DNA of 64,000 nt, from contig NZ_CP029211.1 of the NCBI RefSeq assembly GCF_003100395.1, positions 62,001 to 126,000 of the forward strand. The letters run 5' to 3'. The DNA is from Aquabacterium olei (lineage in GTDB: Bacteria; Pseudomonadota; Gammaproteobacteria; Burkholderiales; Burkholderiaceae_C). Positions within the stretch are counted from its first letter, which is position 1. Every line of letters begins with the position of its first letter. This document shows, in pieces, positions 47,961 through 59,200 of this stretch. A program made the translations under genes and the position numbers. Below the pieces are notes generated by a model. That model searched no databases, had not been told where the DNA came from, and saw nothing but the letters and a program-made list of their open reading frames with translations.

Positions 47961-48857
47961 ATGAAAGACAAGCTGTGTTTTTGCGCGCTCGCGCGTGGCG
48001 TGCTGCTGCCCGCGGTGCTGGGCATTTCGTGCGCGCAGGCGCAAGCGGTCGATGCGCTGTCCGACGCCAGCGATGGCGTGGCTGTGCGAGGGCGGCCCGC
48101 CGTGGCCGGGGCGCCCCTTGGCGCACGCGATGCGTCGCTGGGCGACGTCGGGCGCGGCGGCCCGCTCACGGCACCGAGGTCGGCGCGCTTGCCGGCCAAC
48201 GAGCAGGCGCTGATGGCCTATCTGTTGCGCGGCGAGGGTGCTGGTGCGCTCAAGCATCTGCGCTCGGCGAACCCGCGACTCGATGTGACGGACGAAGCGT
48301 GGCGTACGCCCCTGACGCTGGCCATTCGGTTGGGTGACGTGCCTCTGGTGCGCGAGATGCTGCGCCGCGGCGCGCCGATGGAAGCGCGCGGCCAAGAAGG
48401 GATGACGCCCCTGGGGCTGGCGGCCTACATCGGACAGGACACCGTGGTGCGCGAGCTGTTGCGACAGGGGGCCGAGCCGATGGCGGTCAGCCAGCGTGGC
48501 CAGACGCCGCTGCACCTGGCCTTGGCCGGGGGGCAGTTGGGGGCTGCGCAGCTGCTGCTGGCCGCTCGGCCGGCCGCGCAATGGCAGCGGCTCTACAACG
48601 CCGAAGGGCGGCACCCTCTGGCTGAGGCCGCTTACCGCGGTCGGCTGGACGGGGTGAGGCTGCTGTTGCAGCACGGCGTGGCCGTGACGGAGCGCGACAA
48701 GCACGGGCTGGACGCGTTGCATGCGGCTGCACTCGGGCGGCAGGCGCATGTGGCCGATGCGCTGATCGCACAAGGCGCACGCCCCACCACCCCGCTGACC
48801 GCGCTGCTGCTGGCGCAGATGCGCGAGCCGCTGCCAGACCTGGCCACCGCACCCTAG
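47961..48857 (+). CDS. Secreted ankyrin-repeat protein
   Basis: A 298-residue protein with a signal peptide (LARGVLLPAVLGISCAQAQA) and five or six ankyrin repeats from about residue 90: RTPLTLAIRLGDVPLVREML, MTPLGLAAYIGQDTVVRELL, QTPLHLALAGGQLGAAQLLL, HPLAEAAYRGRLDGVRLLL and LDALHAAALGRQAHVADALI. Ankyrin arrays are protein-binding scaffolds; a periplasmic one in a bacterium is often a partner or inhibitor of an exported enzyme. It begins 2 bases after the LuxR-type gene, so both are co-expressed. Confidence 0.85.
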   Translation: MKDKLCFCALARGVLLPAVLGISCAQAQAVDALSDASDGVAVRGRPAVAGAPLGARDASLGDVGRGGPLTAPRSARLPANEQALMAYLLRGEGAGALKHLRSANPRLDVTDEAWRTPLTLAIRLGDVPLVREMLRRGAPMEARGQEGMTPLGLAAYIGQDTVVRELLRQGAEPMAVSQRGQTPLHLALAGGQLGAAQLLLAARPAAQWQRLYNAEGRHPLAEAAYRGRLDGVRLLLQHGVAVTERDKHGLDALHAAALGRQAHVADALIAQGARPTTPLTALLLAQMREPLPDLATAP

Positions 48858-48887
48858 TCCATGCTGACAGCCTCTTTGCCTGGTGAC

Positions 48888-48916
48888 GCCCCGCATCCCG
48901 CGGGGCTTGTCGTTTC
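48888..48916 (+). terminator. Terminator after the ankyrin gene
   Basis: GCCCCGC and GCGGGGC form a 7-bp GC stem with a 5-base loop, followed by TTGTCGTTTC. The remaining bases to 49223 show no gene and presumably hold the promoter of the PEP-CTERM gene. Confidence 0.6.
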
Positions 48917-49223
48917 TGGGGACCCCCTTGCTCCCGGGGGGCTGGTGGCCGTCGTCCTCACTGCGCATCCCGTTGCATGGGCCGTTCGGATCAGCGGGCG
49001 CAGACGCGGTACGCGCCCTGGTGCCGACCCTTGTGCCGCTTGGCTCATGCATGGGCCGATCGGCGCGGCGCCATGTGCATTCCGGCTCATGGTGCTCCCC
49101 ATCGCGGTGTCACGCCCGCTCCGAATACTGCGCTGGCGCTGAAGGTGCTGCAGATGTGGGCAGCGTCTTCGACGACGTTCACCTTCCCGATCAACGGGAA
49201 CCACCCTTTCACGGAGCAAGCAC

Positions 49224-50141
49224 ATGAAACTCAAACTGATCGCCCTGGCCGCACTGGCCCTGTCGGGTGCCGCACAGGCCTCGCTGGACTCTGGCAAAGC
49301 CCCCACCTACAACAGCTCGGTCCTGTTCGTCGCGTTCGACAACACCGGTGCGTCGAAGAGCTCGGCCTTCGTGGACCTGGGCTTCAACCTGTACGACTTC
49401 ACGCCGGGCTACACCACGGCCGGTGGTCAGACGATCGCCGAAGGTGCCCTGTCGCGCACCAACGTCTCGGTGGTCTGGAACTTCAACGCCAACACCATCA
49501 CCTTCAACGGCAAGACCGTTGCCGCCAAGAATGACTTCTCGGCCGTGTCGACCTTCCTGTCCAACACCCAGCAGAGCGAATCCCGCTGGGGCATCGCTGC
49601 AACCGGCATTCGCCATCAAGAAGGCGAAACCCTCATTGCACCGGACCTGGCCCTGACGTCGGGCACCCCGACTGCCACCCAGTTGCGTGGTCAGGATGCT
49701 GGCTTCAACAGCGCTGCCGCCTTTGTGGGCACCGACATGACCGTGAAGGCCCAGGAGCTGATCGGTGGCCTGCCCGTTGACAACGGCTCTTACTACGCCC
49801 CCAACGGTTCCGACGCCGGCTTTTTCCCCAACATGGGCGCGTTCGGCACCAAGTGGCAAGCCAACCTGAAGTGGGAGATGGGGACCGTCTTCGGCAAGAA
49901 GACCAACCTGTGGCTGCTGGACGGTGAAGGCGACGAATTGGCCATCGCCAACCAGGTCGATGCTGAAAACAAGGCGGATCTGCTGAACGACAAGGGCACC
50001 TTCTACTTCGACGCGGTGAACAACACCCTGAGCTGGACCACGCCGACCGTCACGGCCGCCGTGCCCGAGCCCGAAACCTATGCCCTGGCCCTGATCGGCA
50101 TGCTGGCCGTCGGCGTGGCCCGTCGCCGCGCCGCCCGCTGA
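49224..50141 (+). CDS. PEP-CTERM sorted exoprotein
   Basis: A 305-residue secreted protein. It has a signal peptide (LKLIALAALALSGAAQAS) and a C-terminal sorting tail: the VPEPETYAL motif, a hydrophobic helix (ALIGMLAVGVA) and the basic end RRRAAR, exactly the PEP-CTERM design cleaved and anchored by exosortase. The middle is rich in Asn, Thr and Gly with no recognisable enzyme motif, so an extracellular matrix or surface role is likely. The matching exosortase is not in the window. Confidence 0.93.
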   Translation: MKLKLIALAALALSGAAQASLDSGKAPTYNSSVLFVAFDNTGASKSSAFVDLGFNLYDFTPGYTTAGGQTIAEGALSRTNVSVVWNFNANTITFNGKTVAAKNDFSAVSTFLSNTQQSESRWGIAATGIRHQEGETLIAPDLALTSGTPTATQLRGQDAGFNSAAAFVGTDMTVKAQELIGGLPVDNGSYYAPNGSDAGFFPNMGAFGTKWQANLKWEMGTVFGKKTNLWLLDGEGDELAIANQVDAENKADLLNDKGTFYFDAVNNTLSWTTPTVTAAVPEPETYALALIGMLAVGVARRRAAR

Positions 50142-50185
50142 TCGGCCTGTCTGATCGCGCTCACACAAGAACCTGAAAGCAGTCG

Positions 50186-50214
50186 ACCGGGCGGTCTGTC
50201 CGCCCGGTCTTGTC
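50186..50214 (+). terminator. Hairpin terminator after the PEP-CTERM gene
   Basis: ACCGGGCGG and CCGCCCGGT form a perfect 9-bp stem with a 5-base loop, followed by CTTGTC. The tail is only weakly T-rich. Confidence 0.65.
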
Positions 50215-50246
50215 AAGCCCGCTTCTTCCTGAAACCGAGAACCATC

Positions 50247-51527
50247 ATGAACCTGTCCAAGCTGATGATCGCCACGCTGGCCGTGTGCGGCGTGTCCCAG
50301 GCCCTGGCGGCCGGCCCGGCCCGTCTGACCGGCGCCTCTGCTTCCTCCATCAACGTGGCGCGTGCCGCCAAGGTGCTGTGCGAGAACGCCGGCGGCACCT
50401 ACACCCTCTACAAGATCGGTGAGTCCACGGGCTCGCTGGGCAACGTGTTCACCGGCAAGTGCGATGTCGACTTCGAAGGCATCAGCGAAGACGAGGTTCG
50501 GGTGAACGTGTCGGGCGGCTCCGAGAACGCCGTCATCAACGCCACCGCGGGCGGCAACGTCAAGGTCGGCTTCATCAATGCCGCCACCGCGTCGTGCACC
50601 ACCATTGCCGGTGCGGGCACCGGCTCGCTGTCCTTCATGGGCGCGGGCCGCATGCGCAACTGCACCGGCACCAACGAGTCGGCCACGTCCGACGGTGGCT
50701 ACCTGGACGTCGAAGGCAACCACTTCAACGCCAACTACAACGCGGGTGACTTCACGCCGGCTGGCTTCAGCCAGGTCTTTGGCGTGGCCGTGAACAAGCG
50801 CCTGTACGAAGCACTGCAGACGCACCAGAAGACGACCGGCCAGGTGCCCGCTTCGTGTGCCATCGGTGATGCCACGGCGGCTTGCCAGCCGTCGGTGAGC
50901 AAGGCCGACATCGCCACCCTCATCAACAACGGCACGTCTGCCAGCGGTGCCAAGTCGCTGGGCGGTGGCCTGCTGATCCCGGGCAACACCACGAAGATCA
51001 GCTACTGCATGCGCCCCCAAACCTCGGGCACCCAGCAGGCTGCCCAGCTCTACTTCCTGAACTATGAAGCCACGGCCGCTGTGGGTGGCAAGGTGCCCGT
51101 CGTCGCTGAAGGTGCTTCCGTCGGCTCGCGTTACTCCTCGATCCTGAACTCCGGTTCGAGCAACGTGCGCGCCTGCCTGAACGACACCGCCCCGGCCACC
51201 TCGACCGACTTCCGCTTTGGCGTGCTGTCGGCCGAGAACAACCCGCTGGGCAGCAGCACCGACACCTATCGTTTCGTGAAGCTGAACGACGTGGCCTTCG
51301 CCGAAGGCGTCGCCGGCTCGTCGCAGACCGCCAGCGCCATCGCCGGCCGCTACGACTTCGTCTACGAGACCGTGGCGTACTGCCCCGAAGGCACCTGCGC
51401 CCCGATCGTCGACGCCATGAACGGTGCCTTGCCCGCTGGCGCTTCGACCCCCGGCCTGTTCCTGACCGGTGTCGAGTCGAAGTACGGCCGCGGTGGCAAC
51501 TCGGCGGTGCCTTACACCCGTCGCTGA
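50247..51527 (+). CDS. Secreted protein of unknown function
   Basis: A 426-residue protein with a signal peptide (SKLMIATLAVCGVSQALAAG). I do not recognise the family. The mature start RLTGASASSINVARAAKVLC resembles the opening strand and helix of periplasmic solute-binding folds. At least eight cysteines are spread along the chain (CENAGG, GKCDVDF, ASCTTI, RNCTGT, ASCAIG, AACQPS, YCMRPQ, RACLND, YCPEGTC), which suggests several disulfides in an exported protein. It has no PEP-CTERM tail. It is flanked on both sides by hairpin terminators, so it is probably its own transcription unit and strongly expressed (regular codon choice). Confidence 0.7.
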   Translation: MNLSKLMIATLAVCGVSQALAAGPARLTGASASSINVARAAKVLCENAGGTYTLYKIGESTGSLGNVFTGKCDVDFEGISEDEVRVNVSGGSENAVINATAGGNVKVGFINAATASCTTIAGAGTGSLSFMGAGRMRNCTGTNESATSDGGYLDVEGNHFNANYNAGDFTPAGFSQVFGVAVNKRLYEALQTHQKTTGQVPASCAIGDATAACQPSVSKADIATLINNGTSASGAKSLGGGLLIPGNTTKISYCMRPQTSGTQQAAQLYFLNYEATAAVGGKVPVVAEGASVGSRYSSILNSGSSNVRACLNDTAPATSTDFRFGVLSAENNPLGSSTDTYRFVKLNDVAFAEGVAGSSQTASAIAGRYDFVYETVAYCPEGTCAPIVDAMNGALPAGASTPGLFLTGVESKYGRGGNSAVPYTRR

Positions 51528-51580
51528 TCGACGGAGAGGCCTGACGCCTGGCGCCTGCGGGGGCCAGGCACCTTGCGTGA

Positions 51581-51620
51581 CGACAGTCCCCTCGCCAGGG
51601 GACTGTCGCTTTCTGTTGTT
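51581..51620 (+). terminator. Strong terminator between the secreted-protein gene and the TPS operon
   Basis: CGACAGTCCCCT and AGGGGACTGTCG form a perfect 12-bp stem with loop CGCC, followed by CTTTCTGTTG. It ends only 8 bases before the tpsB start codon, so the transport operon must be transcribed from a promoter that reads through or around this hairpin. Confidence 0.9.
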
Positions 51621-51627
51621 GGTGGAA

Positions 51628-53274
51628 ATGAAAAATCTGTCCTCCGCGTGGGCCCCTGTGTTGTTGAGTCTGGGCGTGATCGCCCATGTGCCTGTTGCAT
51701 GGGCGCAGAGCGCGACCCAGGACGCCGGGAGCGGGCCGGTCTTCGACGTCATGGAGTACGTGGTTGAAGGCAATTCGGCGCTGTCCGACGGGGTGGTGAG
51801 CCAGATCCTGACGCCCTACCTCGGCCCGGGCCGCCGCTTCACGGACATCGAAGCCGCCCGTGAGGCGCTCGAGAAGGCTTACCAGGATGCCGGCTTCCTG
51901 TCGGTGGTGGTGAGTTTGCCGGACCAGCGTGTGGACACCGGCGAGGTCAGGCTCGAGGTGACCGAAGCCCGCGTGGAGCAGGTGCGCGTCACGGGGGCGA
52001 AGCACCACCTGCCGAGCCGCATCCGTGATGGCGTGCCCAGTCTGGCGGCGGGACAACTGCCTTACTTCCCGGCCGTGCAGGATGAGCTGGCCGAATTGCA
52101 GACCCCGGCGCGCCAGATCACGCCGGTGATCGGGGCCAGCGATCAACCCGATCGCATCGACGTCGAGCTGAAGGTCGAAGACAAGCGGCCGGCTCAGGGC
52201 TCGGTGGAGCTGAACTCCCGCCAGGCCTACAACACGGAGCGCGGGCGGCTGGAAGCCGTGGCGTCGTACAGCAACCTCTTTCAACGCGGCCACAGCCTCG
52301 GCCTGAGCTGGCAGGTGGCGCCGACCCGGCCGAGCGATGCCAACGTTGTCTCGGCGGTGTATGACCTGCCGCTGGGCCGCGCCGACAGCCTCAGCCTGGC
52401 CGTGACCAACAGCGCCAGTGACACGCGTGCCGGCACCTCGGTGGGCGGCGTCACGATCACGCGCGGTACCTTCTACAGCCTGCGTTGGCGGCATGAACTG
52501 CCGGCGTGGCAATGGCCCGTCAGCCACAGCTGGTCGCTCGGGCTGGACCGCAAGCACAACCGGGATCGCTCGGTGACCGGCTCCGGCTTCTCCACCCAGA
52601 AGCCGGCGCTGAAGTACCCGGTGCTCAACCTGGCGTACGACGTGGCCTGGGATCACGGCGGGGGCGACCAGAGCACCGTGCGCACCGCGCTGGCCGGCTC
52701 GAGCCGCAGCTGGGCCGGGCGTGAAGTCGACTGCGATGGCCGCCGGCTCGACCAGTTCGAATGCAAGCGCGCGGGCGCCAACCCGGACTTTCTGGTCTGG
52801 CGATTCGGCATGACGCACCGCCGCGCGGTGGGTGGCGGCTGGCAGGTCGATCTGAGTGCCGACGCCCAGCTGGCTTCCGGCCCGGTGGCCTCGGGTGAGC
52901 AGTTCGCGCTGGGTGGCATCGACAGTGTGCGCGGCTACTACGACTACGAACAGGCCGGTGATCAGGGCTGGAGCCTGCGGGTCGAAGGGGCCAGCCCGCC
53001 CTTGTGGCAGTCGGGCAGCTGGCGCCTGGGCTCGCTGGTCTTTGTGGACCGCGGCAGCCTGATGTTGAAGAACGCGCTGGAGGGGCAGCGCGCCCGCGTG
53101 CACATGGGCAGCTATGGCCTGGGCTGGCGGCTGAGCAACGGCGAGGGCCTGAATGCCTCGCTGGATGTCGCCATGCCCTTCTACGAAACGGTGCGTGCTG
53201 CCTCCAGCGGCGGCGATGAACGCGCCACGCGCCGTGAGCCGCGCTGGGAACTCAGCGTTCGCCAGGCTTTCTGA
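51628..53274 (+). CDS. Two-partner secretion transporter TpsB (ShlB/FhaC family)
   Basis: A 548-residue outer-membrane protein with a signal peptide (APVLLSLGVIAHVPVAWA), one or two POTRA domains (VFDVMEYVVEGNSALSD, then VEQVRVTGAKHH) and a 16-strand barrel ending in an aromatic C-terminus (WELSVRQAF). The conserved loop-6 type motif appears as GGIDSVRGYYDYEQAGDQG, including the VRGY signature of Omp85/TpsB proteins. It exports the large TpsA protein encoded 23 bases downstream. ATG 51628 has GGTGG just upstream; longer frames upstream would run through the terminator. Confidence 0.93.
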   Translation: MKNLSSAWAPVLLSLGVIAHVPVAWAQSATQDAGSGPVFDVMEYVVEGNSALSDGVVSQILTPYLGPGRRFTDIEAAREALEKAYQDAGFLSVVVSLPDQRVDTGEVRLEVTEARVEQVRVTGAKHHLPSRIRDGVPSLAAGQLPYFPAVQDELAELQTPARQITPVIGASDQPDRIDVELKVEDKRPAQGSVELNSRQAYNTERGRLEAVASYSNLFQRGHSLGLSWQVAPTRPSDANVVSAVYDLPLGRADSLSLAVTNSASDTRAGTSVGGVTITRGTFYSLRWRHELPAWQWPVSHSWSLGLDRKHNRDRSVTGSGFSTQKPALKYPVLNLAYDVAWDHGGGDQSTVRTALAGSSRSWAGREVDCDGRRLDQFECKRAGANPDFLVWRFGMTHRRAVGGGWQVDLSADAQLASGPVASGEQFALGGIDSVRGYYDYEQAGDQGWSLRVEGASPPLWQSGSWRLGSLVFVDRGSLMLKNALEGQRARVHMGSYGLGWRLSNGEGLNASLDVAMPFYETVRAASSGGDERATRREPRWELSVRQAF

Positions 53275-53297
53275 ACGTCTCTCCACAGGTTCCTGCC

Positions 53298-56200
53298 ATG
53301 AACAAGCACGTCCATCGTCTGGTGTTCGACCGTCGCCGCAGCATGTGTGTGCCCGCCGCCGAACACGCCCGCAGCGCAGGCAAGTCGGCCAGTGGCCAGT
53401 GTCGCGCGCGCCGCGGCGCCCCGTGTCTGGGCGGCGCGGCCGCCGTGGTGCTGGCCGCTTGCGCCTGGGACCCGTTCGGCGCGCATGCGGCGGGGGGCAT
53501 GCCCCTGTCGACGCTGATCCCCCGCAGCCCCACCGTGATGGCCGACAAGGCGGCAGCGGGGCGCCCGATGGCCAACCTGCCCCAGCGGTTCAGGGACTTC
53601 AGCGGCAAGACCCCCGGCAATCCAGTGGACGTCAACCGTTTCCGCATCGACACCACCGACCCCCGCACGATGCGCATCGACCAGTTCGATGACCGCGTCA
53701 TCATCAACTGGGACACCTTCGACATCGGCCCGGGCTACACCGTGCGCTTCGTTCAGCCCACGGGGGGCTCGGCGCTCAACAACATCTGGGACAACCAGGC
53801 CAGCGTGATCCTGGGCCGTATCCAGGCCAATGGCGAGGTGCTGCTGCAGAACCAGAACGGCATCCTGTTCGGCCCGACCGCCCGGGTCGACACCCAGCGC
53901 TTTGTGGCCACCGCACTCAAGCTGGCTGACGAAACCTTCCTGAAAGGCATCCGTTCGGCGCAAGGTGGCAGCACGCCCACCTTTGGCGGCACCGACCAGC
54001 AGGACCAGGGGTTTGTGTCGGTGGAGCGCGGCGCCGAGATCAAGGCGCTGGCCGGTGGCGACGTGATCCTCGTGGCCCCCCGCGTGTACAACGAGGGCCG
54101 CATCGAGACGCCGTCCGGGCAGACCGTGATGGCAGCCGGCCAGAAGGTCTATCTCTTCAGCTCGACCGATGCGGCGCAGCGTGGCCTGTGGGTCACGGTC
54201 GATGCGTTCGACCCGCTGGTGACGCCGACCCGCGCCGGCGTGAACACCGTGGAGCAGGCGGCCACGGGCACGTACACCGTGCGCGATGGCGAGACGGTGA
54301 CCAACGAGACCGGCACCACCGGGCTGGAACAGCGCATCAACGAGGTGGTGGCGGACAAGGGCCGCATCAACCTGGTCGGCATGGTGGTGCGCCAGATGGG
54401 CAAGCTGTCGGCCACGACCGCGGTGAAGGGCCAGAACGGCGCCATCCTGCTGCACGCGGTGCAGTCGACCACGGCGAGTGCCGACAACGTCGTCAACGGC
54501 AACCTGGGCCAACTGGAGATCGGCGCAGGCAGCGTGACCCGCGTGACACCGAGCGAGGACAGCGCCACGCAGAAAGACGCCGAGACCTTCTACCGGTCCA
54601 CGGTCGAGCTCTTCGGCAAGGACATCCGCATCGGCGCGGGTGCGCTGGTGGAAGCCGTGTCGGGCAACCTGTCCATCATGGCCGCCGCCACGCAGCAGAA
54701 CCCGCTGTTCAATGGTGAAGGCACGGCCACGCAGGAAGCCAGCCTCTTCATCGACCGGGATGTGCGGCTCAGTGTGGCCGGCCTGCGGGACGTGGCGTTG
54801 CCCATGAGCCGCAACCAGCTCATGCTGAGCCTCTACCAGAACGAGCTGGCCGACACGCCCGTGCAGCGTGGTGGGGTGCTGTATCGCAACCAGGTGTACT
54901 TCGATGCCCGCAAGCCGGTCGCCGTGGCCAACGTGAAAGGCGCCTACAACCTGATCGAGCGCACCGCACGTGAGCTGTCCGTTCGCGGCGGCAACCTCCG
55001 AGTGGAGGCCGATGGCGCGTTGGTGGTGGCCGATGGCGTGAAGTTCGATGTGTCCGGGGGCAGCAAGCGTTATGACGCGGGGCAACTGTTGACCTCGGTG
55101 CTGGGCCGCGGGGCCGGCACGTCGGTGTCGCTGGATCAGGCCCGACCGGATGTGCGCTATGACCGACTCATCAGCCCGGGCCAGCTGAGTGGCGAGGCCG
55201 CCCCTTTGTCGCTGGCGTCGACGGCGATACAGCCACGCGAGACCAGCTATGTGGAAGGCGCAGATGCCGGCTGGCTCAGCCTGAAGGGCAGCACGCTTTA
55301 CATCGGCGCCGAGATCCAGGCCGACGCCGTGGTGGGGCCGCTGCAACTGTGGGGCAACCCCAGCGGAACGACGGTCTCGGCCGCGGACACGACGGTGCGC
55401 CTCAACACCAAGGTGTCGACCGAGCTGGGGCGGCTCGCCACCCTGATCGACAAGCCGCACCTGTATGCCGCTGTGCGGCCGCTGGGCGGCCGCGTCGACA
55501 TCGAGAACACCCAGGGATCGGTGCGCCTGCAGGCAGACACCGCGGGTGGCATGCCCAATCTGCCCGATGAAGACGCGGGTGCAGCGTCGAACTGGTTGGC
55601 CGGCTTGGCGACCGAGACCCGCGTGTCGGCCAAGATGCTGCAGAACAGCGGGGCGTCGGCCGTGGCCCTGAAGGCGACCCACACCAGCGACGCGGTGCCG
55701 CATGACGTGAACGTGGATGCCGACGTGAAACTGGATCTGGGTGCGTCGGGTTCGTTCCTGGCGGCAAGCCAGGGCGGCGGCACGGTGACGATGGCGGGGC
55801 AGGTGCGCGCTGCAGGCGGCACCATCGCGCTGGAAGCCGGTCAGGCGCGCGCCAGTGGCACTGGCGAAGGCAATGCCACTGGCGCCGGCCCGGGGGATGT
55901 CGTCGTTGCGTCGACGGCCGTGCTCGATGTGTCGGGCGGGGCGAGCGCCCGCGGCGCGGAGGGCGATGGCGGGCAGATCGCGATCAAGGCCGGCCACAGC
56001 GCCTCGGTGGCCGAGGGCGCGCTGCTTGACGTGTCGGCCGCGCTGCTGCGTGGCGCACCGTCGGGCACGGTGAAAGGCGATGCCGGCGGCATCAACCTGC
56101 AGGTCAACACCGCCGTGCCGGCAGGCGTGCCAGAAGACACCGTCTCTGGAAAGCTGATCCTGGCTGGCACCCTGCGTGGCTTCGATTTCCGCCGGGGCGG

Positions 56201-59200
56201 CAAGCTGGCGATTGGTGGTTTGCGGAGCCTCTGGATCGGTGAGCCGACGGCCCAGGTGCCGCAGGCACTGCAAAGCGGACTGCAGATCGCGCCGGCCTTC
56301 TTCTCCGAAGGCGGCTTCGGCACGTTCACGCTTCAGACCAAGGGCGACATCGTGGTGGCGGACCACACCCGCATCGCGCCCAGGCTCGTCAACCTGAGCG
56401 AGCCGGTGAGCTGGTCGCAGATCAATGTGGGCCGCGCCGGCCCGACGGGCGTGGCCATGGCCGCAGAAACCGAGCGCGTGGTGCTGGACGATGCGCTGCG
56501 GCAGCCGGTTTCCATCACGCTGGATGCGTCGGCGTTGAAGGCCGATGTGGCGATGTCGAATCAGCCAACCGGGTTGAACCGGGGCGGCAGCGTCACGCTG
56601 GGCGAGGGCGCGGTGATGGACGCCGGGCTTGGCGGCAGCCTCACGCTGCGCGGCAGCTACCGGGTGGACGTGCACGGTGCGCTGGTGGCGCACGGCGGCG
56701 ACGTGACGGTGGGACTGGGCACCGACACGGTGTTGCACCGCGTGGGCTCGTCGCCCACCAACGCGCTCGAGCTCGACCCGGTGGGCTACCTGCCTGACCA
56801 GGCCGTGCAACTGCACGACACCAGCCTGATCGACGTATCGGGCGCGGCCCGGGTGCGCGCCGCCACGGTGGCCGGCCAGACGCGACTTGTCGGCGACGTG
56901 CTGGGCGGCGGCACGGTCAGCCTCAACCCGGACGCCCAACGCGGCTGGGTGCTGATGGACGAAGGGGCGGTCATCAACCTGAGCGGTGCACAGGCCGCGT
57001 TGCATACGGGGGTGTCGCGTCAGGCCACGACCGTGAGCGCTGCAGCGGGCACGCTCAATGTGTCCTCTCTGTATGGCTTCTACCTGGGCGGCACCTTGAT
57101 CGCCCACCGCCCGGACGCCAGCGTGGCCGGCGGGCAGTTCAACGCGCGCTCGGTGGCAGGCAGCATCCGCGATTTCCAGCTGCAGCCGGACTCGGTGCCG
57201 GGCTCGGCCTTTCCGGAGCAGAGCGTGTCCGAGGTGGGCCGCATCCGGGTGGTGGGCGAAGGGCAGACGGTGTCGACGGACGCCGCCGCGCGCACCTTTG
57301 GTGAGAGCCAGGTCTCGGCCTCGGGGCTGCTGGACAGCGGCTTTGATCGCCTGTCCTTCACGGCCAGCGAGCGGGTCGTGCTGGGCCGCGATGCCAACCT
57401 GGTCGCGAGACCGGCCGACCGTGCGGGCCATGTGCCATTGCGCTCGGTGGTGCTGGACGCGCCCGTCATCGCCGCAGAGGCCAGTGCTTCCGGCACGCCG
57501 AACGCCGTGACGGTACAGGCACACCATGTCAGCATCGGCTCGGCCCGATCGGCCGACCCGGCGTTGGGCATGCAGCCGCCGGGCGCGGCCACGACGGGCA
57601 CGGCCGCGCTGACGGTGAACGCAGGGCTGATCGACTGGTATGGCACACACGCCTTCCAAGGGTTCGCCAACGTCGCGTTGCGGGCCACGTTGTCTGCCAA
57701 GCACGAGGTGGGCGCGCGCCGCAATGGCGAGATCCGGCTCAACGGCCTGGGCGCTGGCACGACGCGGCCGACCGCGGCCCTGTTGTTCGATGGCCACCTC
57801 GAACTGCAGGCCGGCAACCTGTACGCCAGCACGCTGACCGATGCCCGCATCGAGGGCACGGCAACGTCCACCCTGCAGACCCTGAATCCCCAGAAGGGCG
57901 CCAGCAGCGCGTCGCCGCTGTCTGCCCTGGGGCGCCTCACCCTGGACGCCGGCACGGTGAACCACGCCGGCACGATCGACCAGCCGTTCGGCGACATCCG
58001 GATCACCGGAACCCAGGTGGCGCTGCAGGACGGCAGCCGGCTTTCCGTCAGCGGTGAGGGGCTGGTGGTGCCGGTGGGCTTCATGCTGAACGGTCAGCGC
58101 TGGCTGTATGGCACCAGCGAGGCCGGCGTTGCCTCTTCTGCGGATGCGAAGGCCGTGCTGGATCTGGTGGACCTGCACAAGGACGTCACGGTCGACTCGC
58201 CCAACCTGACGGTGGCATCGAGTTCGCGTATCCAGGCCCAGGCCGGTGGTGACCTGCTGGCGTGGGAGTTCGTCGAAGGCGTGGGCGGCACGAAGGACAC
58301 CTTCAACCGCGCCGGCGTCTATGCCATTGTTCCGGGCCACACGTACGAGTTTGCCCCCTATGACACGCAGACGGCGCTGACTGCAGCAGCCAACGGGCAG
58401 CCCCTGTCTGTCGGTGCGCAGGTGCGGATCACGAGTGCCAACGGGGCCCTGCCACCGGGCACCTACACGCTGTTGCCTGCACGCTATGGGATCCTGCCGG
58501 GCGCCGTGCTGGTGTCGACCCGAACGCTGGTGTCGGACCAGCCGCTGGCGACCGGGCTGACACGGCCCGATGGCAGCGTGCTGGTCTCAGGCTTCGAGAC
58601 GGCCGTGGGCACCAACATCAACGGCGCCAACCGCCGCAACCTCGCGCTGCTGTTGGAACCGGCTGCGACGGCGGCCGCACAGTCACGGGTCGACCGCGTG
58701 TCGATCAACGATTTCCTGAGCGCGCAGGAGGGCACGCGACCTGCTTCGGGCGGGCGCGTTTCCCTGCTCTCGACCCAGGCGTTCGACTGGACCGCCAGCT
58801 ACCAGCTCAAGGGCGGCGAGCTCGACCTCAGCATGGGCCGTTCCCTGGTGGTCGGCCTGGCCGGCACCACCCGGCTGGAGGACGGCGAAGTGCTGGTGTC
58901 GGCAGAAGCCTTGTCCCGTACGGAAGCCGACAGCATTCTGCTGGGGGGGCAGCGCGAGGAGGTGAAGGGCGAAACCGTCGTCACCGCCAAGGCCGAGCAC
59001 ATCCGGTTCGATGGCGACGTGTCCACCGGCGAGTTGATCGCGGTGGCCCGGCACAGCATCGATGTGGCTCAAGGGGTGAGCCTCACCGTCGACGAAGGCC
59101 AGCACGCCGACACGGATGTGCAACGCGTGGTCCGTGTTCAGGGTGACGGGGCCACGCTGGCCGTCAGCCACAACAAGGGCCTGGACGTGCAGCGTGACCT

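Noticed and set aside
53181..58340. A 1,719-codon open frame on the minus strand opposite the giant exoprotein gene
   Set aside because: It is antisense to a frame with signal peptide, TPS domain and consistent codon use, and its translation (Arg/His/Gly/Ala-rich without motifs) is typical of the shadow of a high-GC gene.
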